A stretch of 34,085 nt of DNA from Alkanindiges illinoisensis (GCF_004377485.1 NZ_SNTY01000022.1:1-34085); one strand, 5' to 3'. Positions 16,286 through 27,755 are shown, counted from the stretch's first letter. Numbers and translations are program-made. Notes: generated by a model from the letters alone, not told the origin.

Positions 16286-19200
16286 TTAAAATGCACCGCT
16301 CAGCCCCAGCACACCATACGTCCGATGCTCACGGTTGCCGTCATACACCTGACTGCCCCAGCCAATGCCATAATTGATTTGCCAGCGCCGATTTAATTGC
16401 CACTCATGCTGATACAGCGCATTGACATAGGATTTACCGGAAAACCCAGCTTGCTGATTAATGCCGGTGCCCAGTTCAAAATGCTGATTGAAGGACTGCT
16501 GCTCATCACCGCGCCAGGTCATCCAGTCATGTTGCATGTTGATGCCATAGCTTAAATTGTGGTCAGGATTAAAATAACTGCCGCCGGGTTGATTGTTGGT
16601 TTCATAAAATACTTCCAGTCCACCCGTGGTGATGTGTTTTTCATTAGCAAACAGGCGCTGGTTAAAAGCACCCGATACCGACTGGCGCAAATTACCATCG
16701 CTAATGTCCAATGCCTGATAATTAAACGACGCGCTGCGTGACTCATGCTGCCGCCAATCCACGCCCGCCTGATAGCCATTGGCATCCAGGCCTGCTTCCA
16801 GTGCCCGTAGCGGAATTTGTGATGAGTTATGCTCATAACCCAACCGATAGCGCCAGTGGTCATTAAGCCAGTGCCCCCAGCCTGCACTAAAGCCGGTTTT
16901 TTGGGAACTTGAACTTTGGCCGGACTGACTTTGACCTGATTGCTTATCCAGTTGCTGATTCACTAAAACCCAGGCATTTTTGCGGTCTTGCTGCCACTCT
17001 GCCCCAAGGCCCAAGCGCTGGTCACGTTGATGTGTTGGCTCAAGGTCAGCCCAGCGATCCTGATGATCTACAAAAATTCGCCAGCGATTGTCCAGCCACG
17101 GGCTATTTAGCCGGGTATGCCACTCACGGTCACGACTGCCATTCACACTGCTTAAGGTTTGCCCATCAGCCTTACTGTGCGCAATTTTAAGGTCGCTTTG
17201 CAGGGTGACACGCTGGCGATTCTGCCACTCCTGCTGTGCCTTAATCACACTGGAACTTTCAGGCGTTTTTTGGCTTGCCTTCTCCAGCGCATCCTGCCAG
17301 CCTGCATAGTCCTGCAAGTCACGGCTATTACTGGCGTGGGTTAAATCCAGTGCCACATTATGCGGGGCTTTTTTATACGCCTGCTGCACCACCTGTTCAG
17401 CGGTCTGCGGCAAACCACGCCAGTTTAAGATGGTGGCGTAATCATTCGCCAAACTGACATTGTCGGGGTTGTCTTGCACCAGTTGCTGCAGCTTTGGCGC
17501 GGCAATGTCCAGCCGGTTACGATAGGCCGCATCCAGTGCCAGCACCTGCTCCACCCGTACCCGGGTTTTGCGGGCTTCCACATCCATTGTATTGGCTGCC
17601 ATAGCAGGAAACTGTTGATCCATTTTGACCAGTACATTACTGGCCTGCTGGTATTTTTCCTGCTCAAGCAAAGCATAATAATCCGCAATAAACAGTTCAG
17701 CATCCGGCTGTGGCAGGTTATCCAGTAAATACTGATAAATCTCATGCGCCTGCACGGGCTGCTTGGTGGCCAGATAGGCATCAGCCACGGCACGCTTGGC
17801 ATAGGGCTGTAACTGGAATTGCTCACGCACCGACAGCTTCTGGTACTCGGCTATCAGCTCCGGCATGCGTTCACGCACCCGCAAGGCATACAGGTAATCA
17901 TTAAACAGCGGTGCATATTCATTCTGGTTTTTATTGAGCTGATCCAGTGCCTGTCGTAGCGCCAACAGGTTTTGGTCAATCAGCTGAGCGGCCTGCTGGT
18001 ACTTGCCCTGTCGTTCCAGCTGATCCTTTTGTTTGAGCGCTGCCTGCAGGTTCAAGCTCAGTAAGTCTGCCTTGACGGGCCACAGCATACTTGCCGGAAA
18101 AACGTCTGGATGCTGTTGTGCCAACTGGTAGGCTTTATTTACCCGATTCAGATTTCTTAAAGCAACAAACTGCTGTTCCAGTGCCAGTCGCTGCTGTGGA
18201 TTCAAGGCCAGTGCCTGCTGGCTGGAAACTATTGCCTGTCCTGAAAGACCTGCCAAACGCTGGATGTATGCCAGTCGTGCATATTGGTCGGCATTAAGCG
18301 TACTTTGCTGTAATGAGCCCAGTAGTTGCTGCACCACTGTAGTTTGCCCGGCTTCTGCAGCCAGTGTGGCGTAATACCAGTCATCAAATGGTGCTTGCCC
18401 TGTAGGCTGCTGTTCAGATTGGCTATATATCTGCCGGGCCAGTTCAAATGCCGCCTGAAACTGTTGTTGGTCACGCAGGGCATCCAGCCAGGATTTATAG
18501 GCATAGGCAGGAATATCATTTATTTTTGTGGTTAATTTTTCCTGCTGCGCTAGCCTGACAAGTTCTGCATTGCGGCCAGCCAGACGCAGTACCACCATCA
18601 AATCCGCAGTTGTCTTTAAATCATCAGGTTCTTGCTGATGCAATTGATGAAGCTGGCTGATGGCTGGTTCAAACTGGCACTGACTGGCCAGCTTAACCGC
18701 CTGCTGGCCTAGAATTAAGCGCTTTTGGGTAAGTGCCAGCTTATGGGTTGGCTGTATTGCCAAGGCCTGATCTGCATACGCCAGACCCTGACCTGCATCA
18801 CCCAGTAAACGATAAATATAGGCCAGTTGTGCATACTGATCTGCTGTTTTCAGGGTAGCCGGTTGAATACGGTCAAGTATTGCACGGGCATCGGTGCTTT
18901 GCCCCGCTTCAGCAGCCAGTGTGGCATAATAGAGTACATCAAGCTGCGGTGCTTGGTTGGACAATGTCTGATGCGCCATAATCTGCTGGGCCACCTGATA
19001 GGCCAGCTTTGGTTGCTGGCTATCGCGCAAGCCCCCAATCCAGGCCATTCTGGCGTAGACAGGTACTTGCAACGCCAGCTGCTGTAACTGGCTACTTTGG
19101 GTTAACTGGACAATTGCCTGATTTTTGCCAGCCAGCCTTAACAGCACAATCAGGTCAGCCGTTACTTTCAGGTCTTTTGGCGCTTGGCGGTGCAGTTGCT

Positions 19201-19399
19201 GTAAGGTAGCTATGCCTTGCGGAAGTTTACCCTGCTTTGCCAGTTGAACCGCCTGTTCGCGCTGCTGGCTAATACTTAAGGCAGTGCCTGCCGGTTTGGC
19301 ATATAGTGATGAAGATAAAGTAAAACAGCCTATTTCCAGAAAAACTAAACAGCCCAGATAAAGTTTGTTTTTTAATGGATCAGGGTAAGATGTCCCCAT
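16286..19399 (-). CDS. pgaA: PgaA, PNAG outer-membrane export porin with extended TPR domain
   Basis: Exports deacetylated PNAG across the outer membrane. From ATG at 19399 (GGA seven bases upstream) it has 1037 residues, against about 807 in E. coli; a TTG start eight codons earlier is less likely. Order: signal peptide to about 34 (SSSLYA-KP), a long helical periplasmic domain of TPR repeats to about 750, then a beta-barrel with alternating aromatic/polar strands that ends in Phe (GLSGAF), the usual outer-membrane assembly signal. The first 410 residues hold two tandem copies of a unit of about 184 residues (see the repeat feature), which explains most of the extra length. It heads the leftward pgaA-C-D unit. 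The PNAG-binding groove and partner PgaB are inferred from the family. Confidence 0.92.
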   Translation of the reverse strand: MGTSYPDPLKNKLYLGCLVFLEIGCFTLSSSLYAKPAGTALSISQQREQAVQLAKQGKLPQGIATLQQLHRQAPKDLKVTADLIVLLRLAGKNQAIVQLTQSSQLQQLALQVPVYARMAWIGGLRDSQQPKLAYQVAQQIMAHQTLSNQAPQLDVLYYATLAAEAGQSTDARAILDRIQPATLKTADQYAQLAYIYRLLGDAGQGLAYADQALAIQPTHKLALTQKRLILGQQAVKLASQCQFEPAISQLHQLHQQEPDDLKTTADLMVVLRLAGRNAELVRLAQQEKLTTKINDIPAYAYKSWLDALRDQQQFQAAFELARQIYSQSEQQPTGQAPFDDWYYATLAAEAGQTTVVQQLLGSLQQSTLNADQYARLAYIQRLAGLSGQAIVSSQQALALNPQQRLALEQQFVALRNLNRVNKAYQLAQQHPDVFPASMLWPVKADLLSLNLQAALKQKDQLERQGKYQQAAQLIDQNLLALRQALDQLNKNQNEYAPLFNDYLYALRVRERMPELIAEYQKLSVREQFQLQPYAKRAVADAYLATKQPVQAHEIYQYLLDNLPQPDAELFIADYYALLEQEKYQQASNVLVKMDQQFPAMAANTMDVEARKTRVRVEQVLALDAAYRNRLDIAAPKLQQLVQDNPDNVSLANDYATILNWRGLPQTAEQVVQQAYKKAPHNVALDLTHASNSRDLQDYAGWQDALEKASQKTPESSSVIKAQQEWQNRQRVTLQSDLKIAHSKADGQTLSSVNGSRDREWHTRLNSPWLDNRWRIFVDHQDRWADLEPTHQRDQRLGLGAEWQQDRKNAWVLVNQQLDKQSGQSQSGQSSSSQKTGFSAGWGHWLNDHWRYRLGYEHNSSQIPLRALEAGLDANGYQAGVDWRQHESRSASFNYQALDISDGNLRQSVSGAFNQRLFANEKHITTGGLEVFYETNNQPGGSYFNPDHNLSYGINMQHDWMTWRGDEQQSFNQHFELGTGINQQAGFSGKSYVNALYQHEWQLNRRWQINYGIGWGSQVYDGNREHRTYGVLGLSGAF
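18164..19255 (-). repeat. tandem duplication of a TPR module inside pgaA (protein-level repeat)
   Basis: Unit A is encoded at 18716-19255 and unit B at 18164-18703, offset by about 184 codons. Shared landmarks: QAVQLAKQGK / QAVKLASQCQ; LQQLHRQAPKDLKVTADL / LHQLHQQEPDDLKTTADL; LLRLAGKN / VLRLAGRN; YYATLAAEAGQ in both; ADQYAQLAYIYRL / ADQYARLAYIQRL; and QALAIQPTHKLAL / QALALNPQQRLAL. The copies are clearly diverged, so the duplication is old. Confidence 0.9.
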
Positions 19400-19671
19400 A
19401 ATTATTCCAAAAATAAAGAGCAAAAATTAAAGCTGGCGTTTTTAAATGGCCGGCATACGTTGTGTGGCCTATTGTGTATTTTTATTTTTAACCGTCAGTG
19501 TTTAAATGATTCCAGATTGGCAAATTCGCGTAATAGAATCTGAAAAAACGTAATTCCATTTAGCAATTGGTATTAATTCAACTAATTTATTCGCTTTTAT
19601 GTAATCCATTTCTGATAGACAGAGTAGTCTATTTCCTACAGGTAGAACAAAAAATACTTACTGATGCCTAT

Positions 19672-19696
19672 AAAAAAAGAGCGCCGAAGCGCCCTT
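19672..19696 (-). terminator. intrinsic terminator after sucD
   Basis: On the minus strand AGGGCGC, a TTCG tetraloop and GCGCTCT (7 pairs, one G-U) are followed by a run of T (A at 19672-19678 on the plus strand). It ends the sucABlpdCD transcript 26 bases after the sucD stop. The gap 19400-19671 towards pgaA is A/T-rich and should hold the pgaA promoter. Confidence 0.92.
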
Positions 19697-19721
19697 TTCA
19701 ATCAAAGATTAAAAACTGGTA

Positions 19722-20612
19722 TTAAACCATGCCTTTATCTTTTAACACCTGATACATGGTTGAACCCAGCTCAGCAGGGCTTCGGGTGTAGGCCATGCCT
19801 GCGCGTTCAAACGCTGCAAATTTTTCTTCAGCAGTACCCTTGCCGCCAGAAATAATTGCACCTGCGTGACCCATACGCTTGCCTTTTGGCGCAGTAACCC
19901 CGGCGATATAACCCACAACAGGCTTGGTCACGTTAGACTGGATGTATTCAGCCGCTTCTTCTTCCGCAGTACCGCCAATTTCACCAATCATGATAATGGC
20001 ATCAGTGTCCGGATCATCCTGGAACAGTTTCAGCGCATCAATCTGGTTCATGCCCGGAATCGGATCGCCACCAATACCAATACAGGTGGACTGTCCCAGA
20101 CCCAGCTTGGTGGTTTGCGCCACAGCTTCATACGTCAGGGTGCCGGAACGGGAAATAATGCCGATACGGCCCGGCAGGTGAATATGGCCCGGCATAATGC
20201 CAATCTTGCATTCACCCGGGGTGATTACGCCCGGACAGTTTGGACCAACCAGACGGGTGCCATTGCCATTGGTTTCGAGGTAACGCTTGGCTTTTAGCAT
20301 GTCGATGGTTGGCACGCCTTCGGTAATCACCACAATCAGGCCAACACCGGAATCTACTGCTTCAATAATGGAATCCAGAACAAATGGTGCCGGTACATAA
20401 ATAACGGTTGCATCAGCCTGGGTTTGATCCACAGCTTCACGCATGGTGTTAAATACCGGCAGATCCAGATGGGTTGAACCGCCTTTACCCGGCGTTACCC
20501 CACCAACGACTTTGGTGCCGTAAGCAATGGCCTGTTCAGAGTGAAAAGTACCGTTTTTGCCGGTAAAGCCCTGAACCAGAACCTTGGTGTCTTTGTTAAT
20601 TAATACGCTCAT
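19722..20612 (-). CDS. sucD: succinyl-CoA synthetase alpha subunit (ADP/GDP-forming)
   Basis: Converts succinyl-CoA to succinate with formation of ATP or GTP, together with SucC, in the cytoplasm. The 296 residues have normal length. Seen: [10 protein letters not shown] at 15-24 (CoA-binding Rossmann start), [13 protein letters not shown] at 122-134, SRSGTLTYE at 154-162 and the phospho-histidine motif GHAGAI with His249. It lies 11 bases downstream of sucC and is the last gene of the operon, followed by a strong terminator. Confidence 0.97.
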   Translation of the reverse strand: MSVLINKDTKVLVQGFTGKNGTFHSEQAIAYGTKVVGGVTPGKGGSTHLDLPVFNTMREAVDQTQADATVIYVPAPFVLDSIIEAVDSGVGLIVVITEGVPTIDMLKAKRYLETNGNGTRLVGPNCPGVITPGECKIGIMPGHIHLPGRIGIISRSGTLTYEAVAQTTKLGLGQSTCIGIGGDPIPGMNQIDALKLFQDDPDTDAIIMIGEIGGTAEEEAAEYIQSNVTKPVVGYIAGVTAPKGKRMGHAGAIISGGKGTAEEKFAAFERAGMAYTRSPAELGSTMYQVLKDKGMV

Positions 20613-20623
20613 GCTAATGCTCC

Positions 20624-21787
20624 TTAGGCTTTTACGGCTGCAACAATTTTTTCCGCTGCATCGGCCAAGCCCTGCGCTGGAATGAGTTTAAGACCTGATT
20701 GCTCCAGAATCTGGGAACCAAGCTCGGCATTATTACCTTCCAGACGAACCACCACAGGAACAGTCACATTCACTTCTTTAACCGCTGCAATAATCGCTTC
20801 TGCAATCATGTCGCAACGCACAATACCACCAAAGATATTGATCAATACGCCCTGCACCGAGGTATCGGCCAGAATCAGCTTGAAGGCTTCAATCACGCGC
20901 TCTTTGGTTGCACCACCGCCCACATCCAGGAAGTTGGCAGGCTGGCCACCATACAGCTTGATAATGTCCATGGTTGCCATGGCAAGGCCAGCCCCATTCA
21001 CCATACAGCCAATGTTACCTTCCAGTGCTACATAGTTCAGTTCAAACTCAGAGGCTTTTAGCTCACGCTCATTTTCCTGCGACTTGTCACGGGATGCAGC
21101 AATCTCAGGCAAACGATACAGCGCGTTGGAGTCGATGCCGATCTTGGCATCCACACACAGGATTTCGCCATTTTCGCGTACGGACAACGGGTTGATTTCA
21201 AACAGGGCAAAATCATTTTCAATAAAGGCGTGGTAGGCGCCTACCATCAGTTTCACAAACTGGTTAATTTGCTTGTCTTTTAAACCCAGCTGAAACGCCA
21301 CATCGCGTGCTTCAAATGGTTGCAGGCCCACCAAGGGGTCAACTGTCACCTTGATGATCTTTTCAGGGGTTTCTTCAGCCACTTTTTCAATATCCACGCC
21401 ACCTTCGGTAGACGCCATGAAAGTCACGCGACGGGTTGAACGGTCAATGACCGCACCCAGATACAACTCACGCTCAACCGGATACACATCCTGACACACC
21501 AGTACACTGTTTACAGGCTGGCCATTGGCATCAGTTTGATAGGTCACCAGACGTGTTCCAATCAGGTCACGGGCGATTTGTGCCGCTTCTTCCTTGCTCT
21601 TGGCGATCTTTACACCGCCTGCTTTACCACGGCCACCTGCATGAACCTGAGCCTTGATGACGGCAAAGTTACCAATCTTCTCAAACGCTTCTGCTGCTTC
21701 TTCTGGCGTAGTTGCCAAAATGCCTTCCTGTACCGGCATACCATATTGCTTAAGCAACGCTTTTGCTTGATATTCATGTAAATTCAT
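20624..21787 (-). CDS. sucC: succinyl-CoA synthetase beta subunit
   Basis: Nucleotide- and succinate-binding partner of SucD. The 387 residues match the family (388 in E. coli). The protein starts [20 protein letters not shown]. The ATP-grasp region carries [16 protein letters not shown] (45-60), FEINPLSV around 196-203 and CVDAKIG. The C-terminal ligase part has a [12 protein letters not shown] segment and [13 protein letters not shown]. It is separated from the upstream lpd gene by a 195-base gap with two stem-loops, unlike the tight spacing elsewhere in the operon. Confidence 0.97.
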   Translation of the reverse strand: MNLHEYQAKALLKQYGMPVQEGILATTPEEAAEAFEKIGNFAVIKAQVHAGGRGKAGGVKIAKSKEEAAQIARDLIGTRLVTYQTDANGQPVNSVLVCQDVYPVERELYLGAVIDRSTRRVTFMASTEGGVDIEKVAEETPEKIIKVTVDPLVGLQPFEARDVAFQLGLKDKQINQFVKLMVGAYHAFIENDFALFEINPLSVRENGEILCVDAKIGIDSNALYRLPEIAASRDKSQENERELKASEFELNYVALEGNIGCMVNGAGLAMATMDIIKLYGGQPANFLDVGGGATKERVIEAFKLILADTSVQGVLINIFGGIVRCDMIAEAIIAAVKEVNVTVPVVVRLEGNNAELGSQILEQSGLKLIPAQGLADAAEKIVAAVKA

Positions 21788-21831
21788 TGATAGACCTAAC
21801 CGTATAATCGTTGGTTAATTTAAATACTGCC

Positions 21832-21881
21832 GTGCCTGCCTGTTGTTATGGACAATGTTGTCCATGCCAGCAGGCAGACAC
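21832..21881. repeat. long imperfect inverted repeat (24 + 2 + 24) between lpd and sucC
   Basis: Positions 21832-21855 pair with 21858-21881 around a 2-base centre: 20 Watson-Crick pairs, two G-U and two mismatches. The innermost eight pairs (ATGGACAA/TTGTCCAT) and the outer CTGCCTG/CAGGCAG are perfect. It lies in the mRNA between the lpd stop and the sucC start. No T-run follows, so an mRNA stabiliser, processing site or small repeated element is more likely than a terminator. Confidence 0.8.
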
Positions 21882-21906
21882 TGCTTTCGTATTCCAGACA
21901 CACAGC

Positions 21907-21936
21907 CACTTTTTGAACTAAAGCTGTCAAAAAGTG
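21907..21936. repeat. second stem-loop between lpd and sucC
   Basis: CACTTTTTGA (21907-21916) and TCAAAAAGTG (21927-21936) form a perfect 10-bp stem with a 10-nt loop, 25 bases from the larger inverted repeat and 46 bases past the lpd stop. In the transcript it comes first, then the 24-bp structure, then sucC. Confidence 0.75.
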
Positions 21937-21982
21937 ATCCTGCTTACTTCATTTCAAATTTCTTGCTTGTTGACTCAGTACG

Positions 21983-23482
<1,500 letters not shown>

Positions 23483-23484
23483 CT

Positions 23485-23515
23485 AATTTTTAAAATGGGC
23501 AAATCATTAAAAATT
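23485..23515. repeat. stem-loop between sucB and lpd (A/T-rich)
   Basis: AATTTTTAA (23485-23493) and TTAAAAATT (23507-23515) form a perfect 9-bp A/T stem with a 13-nt loop. It directly abuts the next stem-loop at 23517-23543. Confidence 0.55.
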
Positions 23516-23516
23516 T

Positions 23517-23543
23517 GTGCTTGCCTGCATTAATGGCAAGCAC
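23517..23543. repeat. stem-loop between sucB and lpd (mixed sequence)
   Basis: GTGCTTGCC (23517-23525) and GGCAAGCAC (23535-23543) form a perfect 9-bp stem with a 9-nt loop, 19 bases after the sucB stop. In the leftward transcript, the sequence after the stem has a short T-run from the A tract at 23509-23513, so partial termination between sucB and lpd is conceivable. Confidence 0.7.
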
Positions 23544-23562
23544 TTGAATTTCATCGAGCCAA

Positions 23563-24807
23563 TTACAGATCAAGCAACAGGGACGCTGGATCTTCAATAA
23601 ACTGCTTAATCGCAACCAGGAAGCCAACGGCTTCTTTACCATCAATCATGCGATGGTCATAAGACAGCGCCAGATACATCATCGGCAGGATTACCACTTG
23701 ACCATTCACCGCCATCGGACGTTCCTGGATTTTATGCATGCCTAAAATGGCTGTTTGGGGCGGGTTCAGAATAGGTGTAGACAGCAATGAACCAAAGGTA
23801 CCGCCATTAGAAATGGTAAAGGTACCACCAGTCATGTCTTCAATTGACAGCTTGCCTTCCCGTGCCTTTTTACCGAAGTCGATAATATTTTTTTCCACTT
23901 CGGCGTGATTCAGGCGATCTGTATCACGCAGCACAGGCACAACCAGACCACGGTCGGAAGATACCGCAACACCAATGTCATAATAGCCGTGATAAACAAT
24001 GTCATCGCCATCAATAGACGCATTCACTGCGGGATAGCGTTTGAGGGCTTCGGTTGCAGCCTTCACAAAGAACGACATAAAGCCCAGCTTGGTACCATGA
24101 CGTTTCTCAAAACGCTCCTGATACAGCTTACGCATATCCATGATTGGTTTCATATTGACTTCATTGAATGTGGTCAACATGGCAGTTTGCTGGGTAGCCG
24201 ACAATAAACGCTCAGCCACACGCTTGCGCAAGCGGGTCATGGGAACACGTTTTTCTACACGTTCACCCACTGCCTGACTCAATGCAGTAGGTGCTTGAGC
24301 AGCAACTGCGGGTTGTGGGGCAGCTTTAGGTGCATTCACGTGATTGGTCACGTCTTCCTTGGTGACACGACCGCCACGGCCTGTACCGGAAATATCCTTG
24401 ATATCCAGACCCTGCTCAGATACTGCCTTGCGCACCGCTGGACTTTGATCGCTGGAAGATTCACCAGTTTGCTGGGTTGCGACTGGCTCATCACGTTTTA
24501 CAATCGGGGTTGCGCCGGCTTCAATTTTTTCAACATTCTTGGCAACGTCGTTTTCGCTAACAGCACCAACACCTGATTCAAAGGTTGCAATCACTTCGCC
24601 AGACAGTACGGTTTCACCTTCCTGCTTGGCAATATTGCTCAAGGTGCCATCCGCAGGCGCTACCACTTCCAGTACCACCTTATCGGTTTCAATGTCGGCA
24701 ATTACTTCATCACGGGAAACAGGCTCACCTACTTTTTTATGCCAGGTTGCAATGGTGCCGTCGGCAACTGATTCTGGAAAGACGGGGGCTTTAATTTCGG
24801 TTGCCAT
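23563..24807 (-). CDS. sucB: 2-oxoglutarate dehydrogenase E2, dihydrolipoyl succinyltransferase
   Basis: The core of the 2-oxoglutarate dehydrogenase complex; transfers succinyl from lipoamide to CoA. Domains in the 414 residues: a lipoyl domain 1-78 with lipoylated Lys43 in IETDKVVLE; a flexible linker 79-120; a peripheral subunit-binding domain about 121-157 ([14 protein letters not shown], then [13 protein letters not shown]); and a catalytic domain from about 185 with SYDHRMIDG at 382-390 (His385, Asp389). There is a single lipoyl domain, as usual for the succinyltransferase. The ATG is two bases past the sucA stop, and its AAGGAG lies inside the end of sucA, implying coupled translation. 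Confidence 0.97.
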   Translation of the reverse strand: MATEIKAPVFPESVADGTIATWHKKVGEPVSRDEVIADIETDKVVLEVVAPADGTLSNIAKQEGETVLSGEVIATFESGVGAVSENDVAKNVEKIEAGATPIVKRDEPVATQQTGESSSDQSPAVRKAVSEQGLDIKDISGTGRGGRVTKEDVTNHVNAPKAAPQPAVAAQAPTALSQAVGERVEKRVPMTRLRKRVAERLLSATQQTAMLTTFNEVNMKPIMDMRKLYQERFEKRHGTKLGFMSFFVKAATEALKRYPAVNASIDGDDIVYHGYYDIGVAVSSDRGLVVPVLRDTDRLNHAEVEKNIIDFGKKAREGKLSIEDMTGGTFTISNGGTFGSLLSTPILNPPQTAILGMHKIQERPMAVNGQVVILPMMYLALSYDHRMIDGKEAVGFLVAIKQFIEDPASLLLDL

Positions 24808-24809
24808 AA

Positions 24810-27677
24810 TTAGGATTCTCCTTGCTGATCAGGCTTATTTGTAGAGTCAAGACCCAGGGCATCAATCACCAGAGTAGCTTGCTGTTTTGCGTGTAAATAG
24901 GGCGAACCACTGGCCGGAGCTGCAGAAGCAGGGCGACCGGCATAGTTGACTGGAATAAGCTGGTCTGGACGCAGGCTGGCAACATCACTATAAATCAGGT
25001 GGGCAATAAACAACCATGCACCCTGATTTTGCGGTTCTTCCTGTGCCCACATCACACGTTCCAGATTTGGATATTGCGATAACACTTCGCGCACGCGGGC
25101 TTGCGGATAAGGATAAAGTTGCTCAATGCGCACAATCGCCACATCATCCAGCTCTTCTTCACGGCGTTTTTCCAGCAAGTCGTAATACACCTTGCCACCG
25201 CACAATACGACGCGCTTAACCGCTGTCTTATCGAGGTTATCCACCTCATCAATCACTGTATCAAAGCGGCCATTGGCCAATTCATCCAGTGTTGAGGTTG
25301 CCAGCTTGTGACGTAGCAAACTCTTGGGCGACATAATCACCAAAGGCTTACGGGTTGGGCGAACAACCTGCCGACGTAATACATGGAAAATTTGCGCAGG
25401 CGTGGTTGGTGTGCAAACCTGCATGTTTTCTTCAGCACACAATTGCAGGAAACGCTCCAGACGCGCGCTGGAATGCTCAGGGCCTTGCCCTTCATAGCCA
25501 TGCGGTAATAGCAGCGTTAGGCCACACAGGCGCTCCCACTTGGTTTCACCGGAGCTAATAAACTGGTCAATAACCACCTGTGCGCCATTGGCAAAGTCAC
25601 CAAACTGGGCTTCCCACACAATCAGGCTGCTTGGAATGGTGGTGGCATAGCCGTACTCAAACGCCAGTACAGCTTCTTCGGAAAGCAAAGAATCATACAG
25701 CGCAAAGCGGGGCTGGTTTTCCTTGATATGGCATAACGGAATATACTGGCTACCATCAGTCTGGTTTAACAGCTTGGCATGACGATGTGAGAAAGTACCG
25801 CGTCCCACGTCCTGACCAGTGAGCCTTACCAGATAGCCTTCATCCAGCAAGGTTGCATACGCCAGGGTTTCAGCAGCGCCCCAGTTGAGTGCTAGCTCGC
25901 CAGTCTGCATTTTCAAACGGTCATCAATGACTTTTTGTACCTGCTTTTGCAACACAAAACCTTCAGGGAACTGTGCCATTTTCCGGCCCAGCTCCTGAAG
26001 ACGTTCTTTTGCAACCCCAGTATCCCACCGATCTACCAGTTGGTGACCCACATAAGGCGACCAATCCACATACAGCTTTTTATTCGGCTCACGCACCAGT
26101 GCATTCGCCACATGCTTACCTGCTTCCAGTGCCGAGCGATAGCTTTCAATCATATTGTCAGCATCGCTACGATTAACCACCTCTTCCTTAATCAGCTTGT
26201 CAGCATATAAAGTACGGGTGGTTGGTAGCTTGCTAATGACCTGATACATCAGCGGCTGGGTTGCTGATGGTTCATCGGCTTCGTTATGACCACGGCGGCG
26301 ATAGCAGAACAGGTCAATGACCACGTCCTTGCGGAACTCCTGCCGGAAATCCAGTGCCAGTTGGGTAATAAACACCACGGCTTCAGGGTCATCACCATTA
26401 ACATGGAAAATTGGCGCCTGCACCATTTTAGCCACGTCAGTACAGTATTCAGTTGAACGGGCATCATCAGGGCAACTGGTGGTAAAGCCCACCTGATTGT
26501 TGATAATCACATGCATGGTGCCACCCACGGTATAACCGCGGGTTTGTGACATCTGGAAGGTTTCCATGACCACGCCCTGTCCGGCAAACGCAGCATCGCC
26601 GTGCACAATGATTGGCAGCACATCGTCACCACCAATGTCTTGACGGCGCACCTGACGGGCACGTACTGAACCTTCAACTACAGGGCCTACAATTTCAAGG
26701 TGGGATGGGTTAAACGCCAGTGCCAGATGAATCTCACCACCGGGTGTCATCACGTTACTGGAAAAACCCTGATGATATTTCACATCACCAGAACCCTTTT
26801 TGTTAAAGGTCTTGCCTTCAAACTCGCCAAACAGGTCAGCCGGGTTCTTGCCCAAAATATTGACCAGCATGTTCAGGCGGCCACGGTGCGCCATGCCAAT
26901 AACCACTTCCTTGGTTCCTGCCTTGCCGGAACGCTGAATGATTTCATTGATCATGGGAATAAAGCTTTCGCCACCTTCCAGGCCAAAGCGCTTGGCGCCG
27001 ACATAACGGCTGCCCAGATACTTTTCCAGACCTTCGGCAGCAGTCAGGCGCTCTAAAATCGCGGTTTTTTGTTCATTGCTAAAATTAAACTGGCCACGCG
27101 CACCTTCCAGACGCTGCTGAATCCAGCGCTTTTCCTTGGTGTCAACAATGTGCATGTACTCTGAACCAATTGAACCACAATAAATGGCTTCCATGGCATC
27201 AACCATTTCACCCAGTGTGGTTTCAACCTTGCCGATGGCCAGATTACCGGTTTGAAAAACCGTATCCAGATCAGAACGTGACAGGCCATGCGCCGCTAGA
27301 TCTAGATCAGGCACCTGCTCACGCTTGGCCAGATGCAATGGATCAAGTTTGGCTTTTTGATGACCACGGTTGCGGTAGGCTGCAATTAGTTGCAATACCC
27401 CAACCTGACGGCGCTCATGCTCAGTACTGACTGAACTTTGCGGCATCGGTTGTACACGAGTGCTATTGCGAGCCAGTAATAGAAATTGTTCTTTGATATT
27501 GCGATGTGGCTGATCCCCTTTGGGGAACTGATCAAAATAGGCCCGCCAATCGTCTCCTACTGTTTCTGGGGCAGTGAGGTAACATTCATAAAGTTCTTCA
27601 ATATATGCCGCATTTTCTGCGGATAATTCTGTGTCCAGACGCTGTGCGTCAACAACTTCTTGCATGAGACGACCCAT
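24810..27677 (-). CDS. sucA: 2-oxoglutarate dehydrogenase E1
   Basis: A thiamine-diphosphate decarboxylase that passes the succinyl group to SucB. The 955 residues are close to the family norm (933 in E. coli). An N-terminal E2-binding segment ([20 protein letters not shown], 25-44) is followed by GMAHRGRLN (261-269), [10 protein letters not shown] (359-368) and NNQVGF (393-398), which frame the ThDP/Mg site. The C-terminus has the transketolase-like PYPQARV region. The start is uncertain: ATG at 27677 (MGRLMQ) has no clear ribosome site, and ATG at 27665 ([11 protein letters not shown]) fits the usual protein start about as well. It is the first gene of sucA-sucB-lpd-sucC-sucD, with a perfect inverted repeat about 47 bases upstream. 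Confidence 0.96.
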   Translation of the reverse strand: MGRLMQEVVDAQRLDTELSAENAAYIEELYECYLTAPETVGDDWRAYFDQFPKGDQPHRNIKEQFLLLARNSTRVQPMPQSSVSTEHERRQVGVLQLIAAYRNRGHQKAKLDPLHLAKREQVPDLDLAAHGLSRSDLDTVFQTGNLAIGKVETTLGEMVDAMEAIYCGSIGSEYMHIVDTKEKRWIQQRLEGARGQFNFSNEQKTAILERLTAAEGLEKYLGSRYVGAKRFGLEGGESFIPMINEIIQRSGKAGTKEVVIGMAHRGRLNMLVNILGKNPADLFGEFEGKTFNKKGSGDVKYHQGFSSNVMTPGGEIHLALAFNPSHLEIVGPVVEGSVRARQVRRQDIGGDDVLPIIVHGDAAFAGQGVVMETFQMSQTRGYTVGGTMHVIINNQVGFTTSCPDDARSTEYCTDVAKMVQAPIFHVNGDDPEAVVFITQLALDFRQEFRKDVVIDLFCYRRRGHNEADEPSATQPLMYQVISKLPTTRTLYADKLIKEEVVNRSDADNMIESYRSALEAGKHVANALVREPNKKLYVDWSPYVGHQLVDRWDTGVAKERLQELGRKMAQFPEGFVLQKQVQKVIDDRLKMQTGELALNWGAAETLAYATLLDEGYLVRLTGQDVGRGTFSHRHAKLLNQTDGSQYIPLCHIKENQPRFALYDSLLSEEAVLAFEYGYATTIPSSLIVWEAQFGDFANGAQVVIDQFISSGETKWERLCGLTLLLPHGYEGQGPEHSSARLERFLQLCAEENMQVCTPTTPAQIFHVLRRQVVRPTRKPLVIMSPKSLLRHKLATSTLDELANGRFDTVIDEVDNLDKTAVKRVVLCGGKVYYDLLEKRREEELDDVAIVRIEQLYPYPQARVREVLSQYPNLERVMWAQEEPQNQGAWLFIAHLIYSDVASLRPDQLIPVNYAGRPASAAPASGSPYLHAKQQATLVIDALGLDSTNKPDQQGES

Positions 27678-27723
27678 TTTTCAATTGCAAAAATAATAGC
27701 TTGCCGGATAAACAAGCCACTTC

Positions 27724-27755
27724 ACATTAAAGTTTCGGATACAAAACTTTAATGT
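27724..27755. promoter_or_regulatory. perfect 12-bp inverted repeat upstream of sucA
   Basis: ACATTAAAGTTT (27724-27735) and AAACTTTAATGT (27744-27755) are exact reverse complements around an 8-base spacer (CGGATACA on the plus strand). The end nearest the gene lies 46 bases before the sucA ATG at 27677. No T-run follows on the sucA strand. It is suited to be an operator for a dimeric regulator or an mRNA leader hairpin. A smaller dyad GCCAG/CTGGC lies at 27815-27829. Confidence 0.75.
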
